Notes under the pieces: model-generated
What the model saw: the letters and a program-made list of their open reading frames with translations, nothing else
Database searches by the model: none
Told to the model about the DNA's origin: nothing
Shown here: positions 34,083-43,504 of the stretch, piece after piece
Layout of the letters: each line of letters begins with the position of its first letter
How positions within the stretch are numbered: position 1 is the first letter of the stretch
Program-made: the position numbers and the translations under genes
From: Bradyrhizobium mercantei
GTDB lineage: Bacteria; Pseudomonadota; Alphaproteobacteria; Rhizobiales; Xanthobacteraceae
Length of the DNA stretch: 64,000 nt
Reading direction: 5' to 3'
Assembly (NCBI RefSeq): GCF_001982635.1
Contig: NZ_MKFI01000008.1
Location: 238,035-302,034, forward strand

Positions 34083-35576
34083 GTGCAGAAGAAACCCGAT
34101 CCATGCTCCTTCATCATCTTCGGCGCCACCGGTGATCTGACGCACCGGCTGGTCGTCCCGGCACTCTACAATCTTGCCGCCGGCAATCTGCTGCCGGAGA
34201 AATTCTGCGTCGTCGGCATTGTCCGCAAGGGCATCTCGAGCGAGCAGCTGACCGACAGCCTGATGCAGGGCCTGCGCAAATTTGCCACCCGTCCGGTGGA
34301 TGAAGCAATCGCGAAGCGGCTGTTCGAATGCGTCACCTCGATCGAGGCCGACCCGCGCGATCCGGCGTCGTTCGATGCCATGAACGAGCAGCTCGACAAG
34401 CTCGAGCAGGCACGCGGCACCGGCGGCAACCGCCTGTTCTATCTCGCGACCCCGCCGAGCGCCTTCCTGCCGATCAGCGAGCAGCTCGGACGCACCGGCA
34501 TGCTGGAGGAGAACGGCGCCTGGCGGCGGCTGATCGTCGAAAAGCCGTTCGGCACCGATCTGCCTTCGGCCAGGGCGCTGAATTCAGCGCTGCTGAAGCT
34601 GATGGACGAGCACCAGATCTACCGGATCGATCATTACCTCGGCAAGGAAACCGTCCAGAACATCCTGGTGCTGCGCTTTGCCAACGGCATGTTCGAGCCG
34701 ATCTGGAATCGCAACCACATCGACCATGTCCAGATCACCGTCGACGAGAAGATCGGCGTCGGCCATCGCGGCAGCTTCTACGATGCCACCGGCGCGCTGC
34801 GCGACATGGTGCCGAACCATTTGTTCCAACTGTTGTCGCTGGTGACGATGGAGCCGCCGGCGCGGTTCGATGCCCATGCGGTGCGTTCGGAAAAGGCCGA
34901 GGTGCTGAGCGCGATCCAGACCCAGACCGAGCAGGAAGCGCTGTCCAATTCGGTGCGCGGCCAGTATCGCGGCGGCCGGATCGGCGACAACGAGATCGAA
35001 GACTATCTGAAGACACCGGACGTCAAGCCCGATAGCTGGACCGAGACCTATGCCGCGCTGAAGCTGACCATCGACAATTGGCGCTGGGCCGGCGTGCCGT
35101 TCTATTTGCGCACCGGCAAGGCGCTGACCACCAAGCGCACCGAGATCGCGATCAAGTTCAAGCAGGCACCGTTCGCGATGTTCCGCGACACCGCGGTCGA
35201 CCGCCTGTCGCAGAATTACCTCGTCATCTCCACCGAGCCGACCGAAGGCATCGAGCTGCAATTCAACACCAAGGTGCCGGGCCCGGCCATCAACATCGAC
35301 GGCGTCGAGATGAAGTTCCGCTACAAGGACTACTTCAAGGCCGAGCCGTCGACCGGCTACGAGACGCTGATCTACGACTGCATGATCGGCGACAACCTGC
35401 TATTCCAGCGCGCCGACAGCGTCGAGGCCGGGTGGACAGCGGTGCAGCCCTTTCTCGATGCCTGGAGGAATGCCGGCGGGCGTGGCCTGCAACCCTACAA
35501 GGCGGGCACCGAAGGCCCGGAGGCCGCCAACGCGTTGCTGACGCGCGACGGCCGCAGCTGGCGAAAGCTGGGCTGA
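34083..35576 (+). CDS. zwf: Glucose-6-phosphate 1-dehydrogenase
   Basis: A 497-residue enzyme converting glucose-6-phosphate to 6-phosphogluconolactone with NAD(P) reduction. The nucleotide motif FIIFGATGDLTHRLVVPALY is near the N-terminus and the substrate motif YRIDHYLGKETVQNILVLRF is complete. A GTG start is assigned because it has GGAAGG four bases upstream and gives the normal N-terminus; the frame is open further upstream, but only through the 3' end of gnd and the palindromic repeat. It is 1 bp from the pgl start codon, so the two are probably coupled. Confidence 0.96.
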   Translation: MQKKPDPCSFIIFGATGDLTHRLVVPALYNLAAGNLLPEKFCVVGIVRKGISSEQLTDSLMQGLRKFATRPVDEAIAKRLFECVTSIEADPRDPASFDAMNEQLDKLEQARGTGGNRLFYLATPPSAFLPISEQLGRTGMLEENGAWRRLIVEKPFGTDLPSARALNSALLKLMDEHQIYRIDHYLGKETVQNILVLRFANGMFEPIWNRNHIDHVQITVDEKIGVGHRGSFYDATGALRDMVPNHLFQLLSLVTMEPPARFDAHAVRSEKAEVLSAIQTQTEQEALSNSVRGQYRGGRIGDNEIEDYLKTPDVKPDSWTETYAALKLTIDNWRWAGVPFYLRTGKALTTKRTEIAIKFKQAPFAMFRDTAVDRLSQNYLVISTEPTEGIELQFNTKVPGPAINIDGVEMKFRYKDYFKAEPSTGYETLIYDCMIGDNLLFQRADSVEAGWTAVQPFLDAWRNAGGRGLQPYKAGTEGPEAANALLTRDGRSWRKLG

Positions 35577-35577
35577 C

Positions 35578-36333
35578 ATGACCGCGGGCGGCGAACGCAA
35601 GATCATCACGGTCGCCGATCCGGCGGCGCTGGCGAAGGCGGCCGCCGAGCGGGTGATCGCAAGGATCGACGAGAACCCCGGCCGGATCGCGATCTGCCTC
35701 ACCGGCGGCTCCAGCCCGAAGGCGCTCTACCAGCTGCTGGCGACGCCCGACTATCGCCGGCGGATTCCCTGGGACCGCATCGACTGGTTCATCGGCGACG
35801 AGCGCCTGGTGCCGCGCAAGGACCCACTGCACAACATGAGCATGGCGCGCCAGGCCTTCCTCGACCGCTGCGCCCCGGCCGCCAATGTCCACCCGATCGC
35901 GACTGACACCGCCGACCTCAGGGATCCTGACGTCAGCGCGGCGCTGTATGAGAACGAGCTGATGGCCTTCTACGGCGCCGAACAGCTCGATTCGCAGCGG
36001 CCGCTGTTCGACCTGGTGCTGATGGGCATCGGCCCCGACGGCCACACCGCCTCGCTGTTTCCCGGCTATCCCGCCGTCGAGGAAACCCGGCGCTGGGTGG
36101 TCGGGGTGCCCAAGGCCAATGTCGAGCCGTTCGTGCCGCGCGTCTCCTTGACGCTGCCTGCCCTCGCCTCCTGCCGCGAGATGCTGTTCGAGGTGGCGGG
36201 CGAAAACAAGCGCGCGATCTTGACGCGCCTATTCGCAGGCGAGAACCTGCCGGCAAACCGCGCACGATCGCTGGGCGAGACCGTCTGGCTGATCGACCAG
36301 GCCGCGCTGCCGGAGGATTTTGCTGGAGCATGA
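35578..36333 (+). CDS. pgl: 6-phosphogluconolactonase
   Basis: A 251-residue hydrolase of the DevB/SOL type that opens 6-phosphogluconolactone, between the Zwf and Gnd steps. The motifs AICLTGGSSPKALYQLLATP and IGDERLVPRKDPLHNM (substrate binding), and GIGPDGHTASLFPGYPAVEE, are complete. The ATG immediately follows the zwf stop. A GAGCATGA-type repeat element overlaps the last codons of the gene. Confidence 0.95.
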   Translation: MTAGGERKIITVADPAALAKAAAERVIARIDENPGRIAICLTGGSSPKALYQLLATPDYRRRIPWDRIDWFIGDERLVPRKDPLHNMSMARQAFLDRCAPAANVHPIATDTADLRDPDVSAALYENELMAFYGAEQLDSQRPLFDLVLMGIGPDGHTASLFPGYPAVEETRRWVVGVPKANVEPFVPRVSLTLPALASCREMLFEVAGENKRAILTRLFAGENLPANRARSLGETVWLIDQAALPEDFAGA

Positions 36334-36407
36334 CCCGGAAAAGTGGAAACCGGTTTTCTCTCGCGACAAACGCCAAAGGCGTTTGCGCGGAGATCATGCT
36401 CAAACAA
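36326..36407 (+). repeat. Dispersed GAGCATGA-type palindromic repeat between pgl and gntK
   Basis: The element opens GAGCATGACCCGGAAAAGTG and closes with the inverse TCATGCTC at 36394-36401. Inside is a perfect hairpin, CAAACGCC-AAA-GGCGTTTG at 36367-36385. It shares its opening with the repeat after prkA. The element encodes the last residues of pgl and the reading frame upstream of gntK, which argues against the upstream ATG for gntK. Confidence 0.7.
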
Positions 36408-36418
36408 GGGGATCTTGG

Positions 36419-36952
36419 GTGACTTTCTTGGGTGACGGGCAAAACCCCTGCGCACTGGTCGTGATGGGCGTCTCCGGTTCGGGCAAGAGCACCATCGCCG
36501 ACCGCCTCGCGATCAGGATCGGCTGGCGCTTCGAGGACGGCGACAGCTTTCATCCGCCGAGCAACGTCGCGAAAATGCATTCGGGCCAGCCGCTCACCGA
36601 CGAGGATCGCTGGCCCTGGCTGCGGGCGATCGCCGCCGAGATCGACCGCAGCTGCGGCGTCAGCCAGCGTGCCGTCATCGCCTGCTCCGCGCTGAAGCGC
36701 GCCTATCGCGACATCCTGGTGCACGGCCGCGACGATATCCGCATCGTCTTCCTCGACGGCACGCAGGAGCTGATCGCGGCGCGGCTGGCCGCGCGCAGGG
36801 ATCACTTCATGCCGCCGGGCCTGCTCACCAGCCAGTTCAAGACGCTGGAGCCGCCGACCCCGGACGAGCGCCCGATCACCGTTGCGATCGACCGTCCGGT
36901 CGACAGCATCATCGAAGACATTGTCAGTCAACTGAAGCTGGACCGCCCATGA
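36419..36952 (+). CDS. gntK: Gluconokinase
   Basis: A 177-residue P-loop kinase (VVMGVSGSGKST) with the gluconokinase signatures DGDSFHPPSNVAKMHSGQPL and ACSALKRAYRDILV. It phosphorylates gluconate to 6-phosphogluconate, feeding the Gnd step. A GTG start is assigned, following AAGGGGATC. An in-frame ATG at 36320 would add 33 residues, but these are encoded by a dispersed repeat and are not kinase-like. The stop overlaps the next start as ATGA. Confidence 0.92.
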   Translation: MTFLGDGQNPCALVVMGVSGSGKSTIADRLAIRIGWRFEDGDSFHPPSNVAKMHSGQPLTDEDRWPWLRAIAAEIDRSCGVSQRAVIACSALKRAYRDILVHGRDDIRIVFLDGTQELIAARLAARRDHFMPPGLLTSQFKTLEPPTPDERPITVAIDRPVDSIIEDIVSQLKLDRP

Positions 36953-37764
36953 ACAGTATCCCGACCCGCATCGCCCTTGTCGTATCCGATGTCGACGGCA
37001 CGCTGCTCACCAAGGACAAGACCCTGACCGACGGCGCCAGGGCTGCGGTGCGCAAGCTGCATGAAGCCGGCATCGGCTTCACCATCGTTTCCAGCCGCCC
37101 GACGATCGGAATGAGCTTCCTCGTCCCGCCACTCGCGATCAATCTGCCGATCGGCGCCTTCAACGGCTCCTCGATCGTCGATCCGCAGTTCAAGCCGATC
37201 GAGCAGCATTTGATCCCCGCTGCCGTGGCCAGGCGCTGCGTCGATCTGCTCCGCGATCGCGGCGTCGACATCTGGCTGTTCACCAATGACCGCTGGCTGA
37301 CGCGGAATCCGGACGGCGAATACACCGCCCACGAGCAGCACACGATCAAGCACGATCCGACCATCATCGACGATTTCACGCCCTATCTCGACCAGGCCTG
37401 CAAGATCGTCGGCGCGAGCTCGGATGCGCCCCTGCTGCAACGCTGCGAAAAGGAGATGCAGCAGATGGTCGGCCACGATGCCACCGCGGTCCGCTCGCAG
37501 ACCTACTATCTCGACGTCACCCCGCCCGGCCACGACAAGGGCACCTTCGTCGAAGGCATCGCGAAACGGCTTGGCGTGTCGCTCGAGAATGTCGCCACGA
37601 TCGGCGACATGCAGAACGATCTGCCGATGTTCGCGAAGAGCGGCGTCTCGTTTGCGATGGGCAATGCCAGCGACGACGTGAAGGCGCGCGCCACCCATGT
37701 CACCGAGACCAACGAGCACGACGGTTTCGCGCGCGCGATGGACGTGGTGTTGCAGCTTCGCTGA
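36949..37764 (+). CDS. Cof-type HAD-IIB phosphatase
   Basis: A 271-residue haloacid dehalogenase-fold hydrolase. Motif I VSDVDGTLLTKDKTL has the two catalytic aspartates, the segment GFTIVSSRP is motif II, and the late GDMQNDLPMF is motif IV. The type IIB cap lies between, as in Cof and sugar-phosphate phosphatases. The substrate is not known; its place at the end of a sugar-phosphate operon, translationally coupled to gntK, suggests dephosphorylation of a phosphosugar or phosphosugar acid. Confidence 0.92.
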   Translation: MNSIPTRIALVVSDVDGTLLTKDKTLTDGARAAVRKLHEAGIGFTIVSSRPTIGMSFLVPPLAINLPIGAFNGSSIVDPQFKPIEQHLIPAAVARRCVDLLRDRGVDIWLFTNDRWLTRNPDGEYTAHEQHTIKHDPTIIDDFTPYLDQACKIVGASSDAPLLQRCEKEMQQMVGHDATAVRSQTYYLDVTPPGHDKGTFVEGIAKRLGVSLENVATIGDMQNDLPMFAKSGVSFAMGNASDDVKARATHVTETNEHDGFARAMDVVLQLR

Positions 37765-37783
37765 AGCGTCCGGATCATCGCCC

Positions 37784-37803
37784 CCCGCGTCACCGAACGC
37801 GGG
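37784..37803 (+). terminator. Hairpin after the pentose-phosphate operon
   Basis: CCCGCGT-CACCGA-ACGCGGG forms a 7-bp perfect stem 19 bp beyond the last stop codon. No T-run follows. Confidence 0.5.
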
Positions 37804-37838
37804 CCGCAACGTGATCCTCATTACAGTCCGCCACATCC

Positions 37839-37914
37839 GATCGCGTCACACTGAACATGTGATCGCGTCACGCTGATCGCGCGGCCAATTGCCGCTGATG
37901 ATGCTGATCGCGCG
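37839..37914. repeat. Short direct repeats upstream of the RTX gene
   Basis: GATCGCGTCAC occurs at 37839 and 37861 (22 bp apart). GCTGATCGCGCG occurs at 37872 and 37903 (31 bp apart). All four share a GATCGCG core. The remaining intergenic bases up to 38102 show only a GGGAG site before the start codon. The repeats could be regulator-binding sites (inference). Confidence 0.5.
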
Positions 37915-38102
37915 ACCGATCCGCGGTTCCACGCGACCTAGCGAAATACCGGTCTGTCGCCCCGCGATCGAGGAGTTCGAAAACCAACTGCTTCACATTC
38001 ATTTGCTGTTGCTCGCATCCAGGAATTTTTCCTGAGGCAGCCGATCACATCAGTTCGGCGAGTCCGGCCCCGGATACGCCAATCTTTACTGGGAGTGCAT
38101 TC

Positions 38103-41100
38103 ATGGCCGTTACCGCCGACCTCGCCGCGGGAGTCCTCACCGTCCTCGGCGACGCCGCCGACAACCTCATCACCACGAGCCGGAATGCAGCCGGTGTCAT
38201 CGCAGTCAACGGCGGGGCAGTTCCGATCACCGGCGGCCCCGCGACAACGGCCAACACCACAGCCATCAACATCCTCGGCCAGGACGGCAACGACACCGTC
38301 ACGCTCGACGCAAGCCAGGGCGCGCTGCCGCCGGTCACGCTGGATGGAGGAACGGGCAACGACACCGCCGTGATCGACGGTGAGGACACCGGCGAGGTCT
38401 TCGTCATTGCAGCCAACGGCACTCACGTCAGCCTCAACCGGACCAGCCCCGATCCGTTCTCCGTCGACTTCAGCACGACGGAGAAGCTCGAGATTCACGC
38501 CGGCGGCGGTGACGACGTCATCACGGCCGGCAACGGACTGGCCGCGCTGATCTCGCTCACGCTCGATGGCGGCGATGGCAACGACACCATCACCGGCGGC
38601 GATGGCGACGACCTCCTGATCGGCGGCGCCGGCAACGACGTCGTCACCGGCGGACGCGGCGCCGATACCGCCCTGCTCGGCGACGGCGACGATACCTACA
38701 TCTGGAATCCCGGCGACGGCAGCGACACGGTCGAGGGCGGAGCCGGCAACGATACGCTGCAGTTCAACGGCGCCAACATTGCCGAGAAGATCGACATCTC
38801 GGCCAACGGCTCCCGCGTACGCTTCACCCGTGATGTCGCCAACATCACGATGGACCTCAACGGCATCGAGAACATCAATTTCAAGGCGCTTGGAGGCGCC
38901 GACCAGGTCACCGTCAACGACCTCAGCGGCACCGACGTCAAGCACGTGACGATCGACCTGGAGGCCAGCGGAGGCGGCGGCGACGGCGCCGCGGACACGG
39001 TGACCGTCGACGGCACCAACAACGCGGACCAGATCACGGTTGCGCTTGTCGGCGCCAACGTCGTCGTGAGCGGCCTCACTGCCGACGTCACCATCATCGG
39101 GCAGGAAGGCGCCAATGATTCACTGGTGATCAATGCGTCAGGCGGCGACGACACCATCAACGCCTCCGCGCTCCCCGCGGGACAGCTCGCACTCACGATC
39201 GATGCCGGTGACGGCAACGATACGATCATCGGCAGCCAGGGCGCCGACCTCATTGTAGCCGGCGACGGCAATGACATCGTGACCGGCGGCCGCGGCGACG
39301 ACACCGCCCTGCTCGGCGCCGGTGACGACACCTACATCTGGAATCCCGGTGACGGCAGCGACATTGTCGAAGGACAGGCCGGCACCGACACGCTGCTGTT
39401 CAACGGCGCCAATATCGGTGAGAAGTTCGATATCTCGGCCAACGGCTCCCGCGTCCGGCTGACCCGCGACGTCGCCAACATCACGATGGACCTCAATGGC
39501 GTCGAGAAGATCGATATTCACGCGCTCGGCGGCGCGGACACGATCACGGTCAACGACCTCACCGGCACCGACGCGCAACAGATTCTGATCGACCTGTCCG
39601 CCACGGGCGGCAACCCCGATGGCGCGCTCGACACGGTGATCGCCAACGGCACCGCGGCCGCCGACACCATCACCGTGACCCAGAACGGCAACGACATCCT
39701 GGTCAACGGCCTAGCCGCTGAGATCCTGGTGCACGGTCAGGACGCAACCGACGTGCTCCAGATCAACGGACAGGGCGGCGATGACCAGATCAACGCATCC
39801 GCTGTCGCGGCCGGATCGATCGCGCTCGCCATCAATGGCGGCGCCGGAAACGACGTCATCGTCGGCAGCGCCGGCAATGACACGGTGACCGGCGGGCAAG
39901 GCAACGACGTCGCGCTGCTCGGCGCCGGTGACGACACCTACATCTGGAATCCCGGCGACGGCAGCGACACGGTCGAAGGACAGGCGGGCACCGACACGCT
40001 GCAATTCAACGGCGCCAATATCGCCGAGAACATCGACATCTCGGCCAACGGCGCACGGGTGCGCTTTACCCGGGACGTCGCCAGCATCACGATGGACCTC
40101 AACGGCATCGAGAAGATCGCCTTCCATGCCCTTGGCGGCGCGGATCACGTCACCGTCCATGACCTGACCGGCACCGACGTCAAGCAGGTTCTGGTCGACC
40201 TCTCGGCGACCGCCGGCAGCGGCACCGGCGACGGCGCAGCCGATACCGTGACGGTTGAGGGCACAGGCGGGGTCGATCAGATCATGGTGACCCAAAGCGG
40301 CGGCACCATTCTGGTCGACGGCCTGCCTGCCGAGGTCGCGATCCTGGGACAGGAAGCCGCCAACGATGAGCTGACGATCGAGGGCTTCGGCGGCGCCGAC
40401 GTCATCGACGCCTCCGGGCTCGGCGCCGCGTCGATCAAGCTCGTGATCGACGGCGGTGCGGGCGACGACGTCATCACCGGCAGCGCCGGCGATGACCAGA
40501 TCATCCTGGGAGCCGGCGACGATACCTACGTCTTCAAGGCCGGCGGCGGATCCGACGTCGTCACCGACTTCATCGCCGGCGCGGGCACCGACGACAAGGT
40601 CGATCTCAGATCGTTCAAGGCAGCCGGCATTCACGATCTCGCGGCCGTGCTCGCGCTGGCCACGCAGGCCGGCACCGACACGGTCATCGATTTCGGCGGC
40701 GGCAACGTCCTGACGCTGGACAACGTAACCAAGACCGACCTCAGCGCCGACGATTTCATCTTCGGCGGACCAAGCGTGACCGCGGTGACCACCTCGGGTA
40801 CCGGGATCACGGCCGGGTCCGGCGATTTGAATGCCGGTCATGTCGTGACCTTCACGGTGACGTTCGACGAGAACGTCACGGTCACCGGTCAACCGCATCT
40901 GCTGCTCAACGACGGCGGCATCGCGACGTTCGTGAGCGGCAGCGGCACCAACACGCTGAGCTACCAGTACACGGTCGCCGTCGGCGAAAACACGCCCGAC
41001 CTCGCCATCATCGGTTCCGACCTCAATGGCGGCACCATGAAGGATGCGTTCAATCAGGACGCCGATCTTGCAGGCGCGATCGGCAATCCGGCCGGCACGC

Positions 41101-41981
41101 TACAGATCGACACCCTTGCGCCGCACGCGACCAGCGTTGCGGCAACGCCATCGGACGGACACGAAGCGGCGGGATCGCTCATCACGCTCACGCTCGGATT
41201 CGATGAGGCCGTCAATGTCACGGGCGCCCCGACGCTGGCGCTCAACGATGGCGGCATCGCGCAGTATGTCGGCGGCAGCGGCAGCAACACGCTGATCTAT
41301 CAGTATACCGTTGGAGCCGGCGAGAACACCGCCGATCTCGCCGTGACGGCCGCCAACCTCAACGGCGGCACGATCAAGGACCAGGCCGGCAACGACGCCG
41401 ACCTTGCCGGCGCGATCGGCAACCCTGCCGGCATCCTGCAGATCGACACGATCGCGCCCCATCTGGCCGACATCACCGCAACGCCCGCGAGCGGCACGCA
41501 GACCGCCGGGTCGCTCATTCAATTCACCCTCGACTTCGACGAGGCCGTTCAACTCGCGGGCGGATCGCCGACGCTCTCGCTGAACGACGGCGGCACCGCG
41601 ACCTTCGATGCCGCGGCCACCGCCCTGCTCGGCGATGCCAGCAAGCTGGTGTTTGATCACATCGTGGCGGCCGGCGATCCGCCGACGTCGCCGCTGGCGA
41701 TCACCGGCTTCAATGCAAACGGTGCCGTCGTGACCGACCTCGCCGGCAACCTCGCCGACCTCGACAATGTGTCGCAGACATTCGACGATCTCTTCATCAA
41801 CGAGAAGACGCTGCCGGCGTTCACGCTCAATGGCTTCACGCGGCCGGAGCTGCACGTCAATGCGGGGGGACAGATCCTGCTCGATGACACGGCCTCGGCG
41901 TTCGCCGCCAAATTCGGCCTGGAGTACCTTTATCTCGGCGTGCCGCCGGGAACGCCATATCCGCCGGTCGACCTGTCCTGA
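38103..41981 (+). CDS. Large repeat protein with RTX-like calcium-binding motifs and three Ig-like modules
   Basis: A 1292-residue protein without a Sec signal. Three large internal repeats of about 200-212 residues are marked by DTYIWNPGDGSD at about residues 197, 409 and 611, each with SANGSRVRFTRDVANITMDL or a close variant. RTX-like nonapeptides occur between them (GGDGNDTITGGDGDDLLIGG, about 155-175). From about residue 892 there are three Ig-like modules of about 113 residues (VTFTVTFDENVTVTG, LTLGFDEAVNVTG, FTLDFDEAVQLAG). This composition is typical of surface adhesins secreted by type I systems using an uncleaved C-terminal signal. No type I secretion genes are in the window. Confidence 0.85.
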   Translation: MAVTADLAAGVLTVLGDAADNLITTSRNAAGVIAVNGGAVPITGGPATTANTTAINILGQDGNDTVTLDASQGALPPVTLDGGTGNDTAVIDGEDTGEVFVIAANGTHVSLNRTSPDPFSVDFSTTEKLEIHAGGGDDVITAGNGLAALISLTLDGGDGNDTITGGDGDDLLIGGAGNDVVTGGRGADTALLGDGDDTYIWNPGDGSDTVEGGAGNDTLQFNGANIAEKIDISANGSRVRFTRDVANITMDLNGIENINFKALGGADQVTVNDLSGTDVKHVTIDLEASGGGGDGAADTVTVDGTNNADQITVALVGANVVVSGLTADVTIIGQEGANDSLVINASGGDDTINASALPAGQLALTIDAGDGNDTIIGSQGADLIVAGDGNDIVTGGRGDDTALLGAGDDTYIWNPGDGSDIVEGQAGTDTLLFNGANIGEKFDISANGSRVRLTRDVANITMDLNGVEKIDIHALGGADTITVNDLTGTDAQQILIDLSATGGNPDGALDTVIANGTAAADTITVTQNGNDILVNGLAAEILVHGQDATDVLQINGQGGDDQINASAVAAGSIALAINGGAGNDVIVGSAGNDTVTGGQGNDVALLGAGDDTYIWNPGDGSDTVEGQAGTDTLQFNGANIAENIDISANGARVRFTRDVASITMDLNGIEKIAFHALGGADHVTVHDLTGTDVKQVLVDLSATAGSGTGDGAADTVTVEGTGGVDQIMVTQSGGTILVDGLPAEVAILGQEAANDELTIEGFGGADVIDASGLGAASIKLVIDGGAGDDVITGSAGDDQIILGAGDDTYVFKAGGGSDVVTDFIAGAGTDDKVDLRSFKAAGIHDLAAVLALATQAGTDTVIDFGGGNVLTLDNVTKTDLSADDFIFGGPSVTAVTTSGTGITAGSGDLNAGHVVTFTVTFDENVTVTGQPHLLLNDGGIATFVSGSGTNTLSYQYTVAVGENTPDLAIIGSDLNGGTMKDAFNQDADLAGAIGNPAGTLQIDTLAPHATSVAATPSDGHEAAGSLITLTLGFDEAVNVTGAPTLALNDGGIAQYVGGSGSNTLIYQYTVGAGENTADLAVTAANLNGGTIKDQAGNDADLAGAIGNPAGILQIDTIAPHLADITATPASGTQTAGSLIQFTLDFDEAVQLAGGSPTLSLNDGGTATFDAAATALLGDASKLVFDHIVAAGDPPTSPLAITGFNANGAVVTDLAGNLADLDNVSQTFDDLFINEKTLPAFTLNGFTRPELHVNAGGQILLDDTASAFAAKFGLEYLYLGVPPGTPYPPVDLS

Positions 41982-42020
41982 GGGACCGGAGCGGGGACTG
42001 ACAAACTGTTGATCGCTGCT

Positions 42021-42320
42021 TCAATCCCAATCTATCCCGGCAATGACGCCAAGAAACCAGCCACTGGAGAATGAGGCACCCAGCATCATGAGATTGGTCG
42101 TTGCGGAGAGTCCAAGCTTGTCTTGAACATGATCAAATCCGATCAGCACCAGCAGCGTACAAATCATGGCGCAGAGTGCGGGCCAAAGTGCCCGCCGCCG
42201 CGCTGCGAGCCGCTGGGCCGGGGCAGCCATCCGAGAGTTCCGTGACAGATTCCAGGATCGACGAAACGATACCTGGAAACTCAAGACGACCACGATCAGA
42301 CAGGCGGCGAGGAAGTACAT
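42021..42320 (-). CDS. Small three-helix membrane protein of unknown function
   Basis: A 99-residue protein with three hydrophobic segments: residues 1-18 (MYFLAACLIVVVLSFQV), about 46-62 (ALWPALCAMICTLLVLIGF) and about 76-95 (LMMLGASFSSGWFLGVIAGI), with an Arg-rich loop between the first two. I do not recognise a family. The start codon is an ATG with a weak AAGG site. Support is the membrane-protein pattern and absence of a competing frame. It lies between the RTX gene and the LysR regulator. Confidence 0.55.
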   Translation of the reverse strand: MYFLAACLIVVVLSFQVSFRRSWNLSRNSRMAAPAQRLAARRRALWPALCAMICTLLVLIGFDHVQDKLGLSATTNLMMLGASFSSGWFLGVIAGIDWD

Positions 42321-42446
42321 GAATGTAAACCTTCGTGCCTGAAGGTCTTATCGGCTCATTCCAAAGAAAGACTTGCCGAGCAGATCGAAGTTTATCGATT
42401 GCGATATTGGTTCCGTAACGGGACGCGCACGTAGTCTGCTGCTTTG

Positions 42447-43418
42447 CTATTTTCTGGCCTTCCTTGGGATTGTTAGTGTCGCCACTCGGAGCTTCTGCGC
42501 GCCTTGGCGCTTTCTCAAATCAGCAAACTCTTGCCGAAGCAGGTCCAAGACGGTTCTGACCTTGGGCAACTCCACCATACGCTTGTGGCAGATGATCGCG
42601 AGTTCCGCGCGTAGTGAGGTTGGAAGCGCAACCTCCAGCTCCACGAGTTCGCCGGGTCGTTTGAGCCGATGGGAGGTCTTCAGAAGGATCATCGCGCCGA
42701 CACCGGCTTGGCAGGCGGCGACCTGCACGCTGTAATCGTCCGACGCAAAGGCGGGACGAAAATTCGGAATCCTGGCGGCGAACTCCGGATTGGGGCTCAC
42801 CATCTCGAGCGCTCCGGCCCATGAGATCCAGTCGAGGTCTCGCAGATCATATTTCGCAGGCAATCTCCGTGCGTAGTCCCTGCTCGCGTAGGCGCCGATC
42901 GGAACGACAACTTCATCGACCGCGATGAGATCGGGATCATCCGAAGGATATCTCCTGAGCGCGATATCTGCTTCGCCGCGCGAGAGGTTCAGCCGTTCGG
43001 TGCTGGCGAGAACTTCGAGAGTGATCTGTGGATGTCCTCTCTTGAGCTTTTCCGCCATTGGAGCCAGGAAATCGAAGGCGAACGATGGTGCCGCCGTGAT
43101 GCGCACGCGGCCGCTCACGGGCGAGTTCTTCGCATCGAGCGCGCGAGTGGCTTCAGTCGCCCATTGCGCCATGCCTTGGGCTGCCGGAAGCAGCCTTGCT
43201 CCGGTTTTCGTCAAGGCGATGCCCTGATTCTTGCGAACGAAAAGCGGCTCGCCGAGCGAGTACTCCATCTCTGCAATCCGCCGGCTCAGAGTGGGTTGGC
43301 TAGCCTTGAGGTGACGCGCCGCTGCGCTCAGACTCCCGGCATCGGCTACGGCGAGAAATATCCGCAAGTCGTCCCATTGAAGGTCCAAATTCGCTCTCCT
43401 TGGCTCGTGGCCGGCCAT
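42447..43418 (-). CDS. LysR-family transcriptional regulator
   Basis: A 323-residue LysR-type regulator. The N-terminal winged HTH (LRIFLAVADAGSLSAAARHL, then ASQPTLSRRIAEMEYSLGEP) spans about residues 17-62. It is followed by the effector domain with SGRVRITAAPSFAFDFLAP and GEADIALRRYPSDDPDLIAV. The gene is divergent from the MBL-fold lipoprotein gene, which it probably controls. A 10-bp perfect palindrome lies between them. The effector is unknown. Confidence 0.92.
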   Translation of the reverse strand: MAGHEPRRANLDLQWDDLRIFLAVADAGSLSAAARHLKASQPTLSRRIAEMEYSLGEPLFVRKNQGIALTKTGARLLPAAQGMAQWATEATRALDAKNSPVSGRVRITAAPSFAFDFLAPMAEKLKRGHPQITLEVLASTERLNLSRGEADIALRRYPSDDPDLIAVDEVVVPIGAYASRDYARRLPAKYDLRDLDWISWAGALEMVSPNPEFAARIPNFRPAFASDDYSVQVAACQAGVGAMILLKTSHRLKRPGELVELEVALPTSLRAELAIICHKRMVELPKVRTVLDLLRQEFADLRKRQGAQKLRVATLTIPRKARK

Positions 43419-43427
43419 TCATTTATG

Positions 43428-43437
43428 TATGGCCATA
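43428..43437. promoter_or_regulatory. Palindrome in the LysR/MBL divergent region
   Basis: TATGGCCATA is a perfect 10-bp palindrome 10 bp upstream of the LysR start codon, in the divergent promoter region. Position suggests a LysR-type binding site; it is shorter than a full T-N11-A box, so this is tentative. Confidence 0.35.
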
Positions 43438-43504
43438 TAGGAATTTAGACGATTGCTATTCTCACTGTCCACGGCAAAAAGCGGCAGCAGAAATGAGGAA
43501 GATC

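Noticed and set aside
36320..36418. An N-terminal extension of gluconokinase
   Set aside because: It is encoded by a dispersed repeat and is not kinase-like; the GTG at 36419 with its own ribosome site fits the family.
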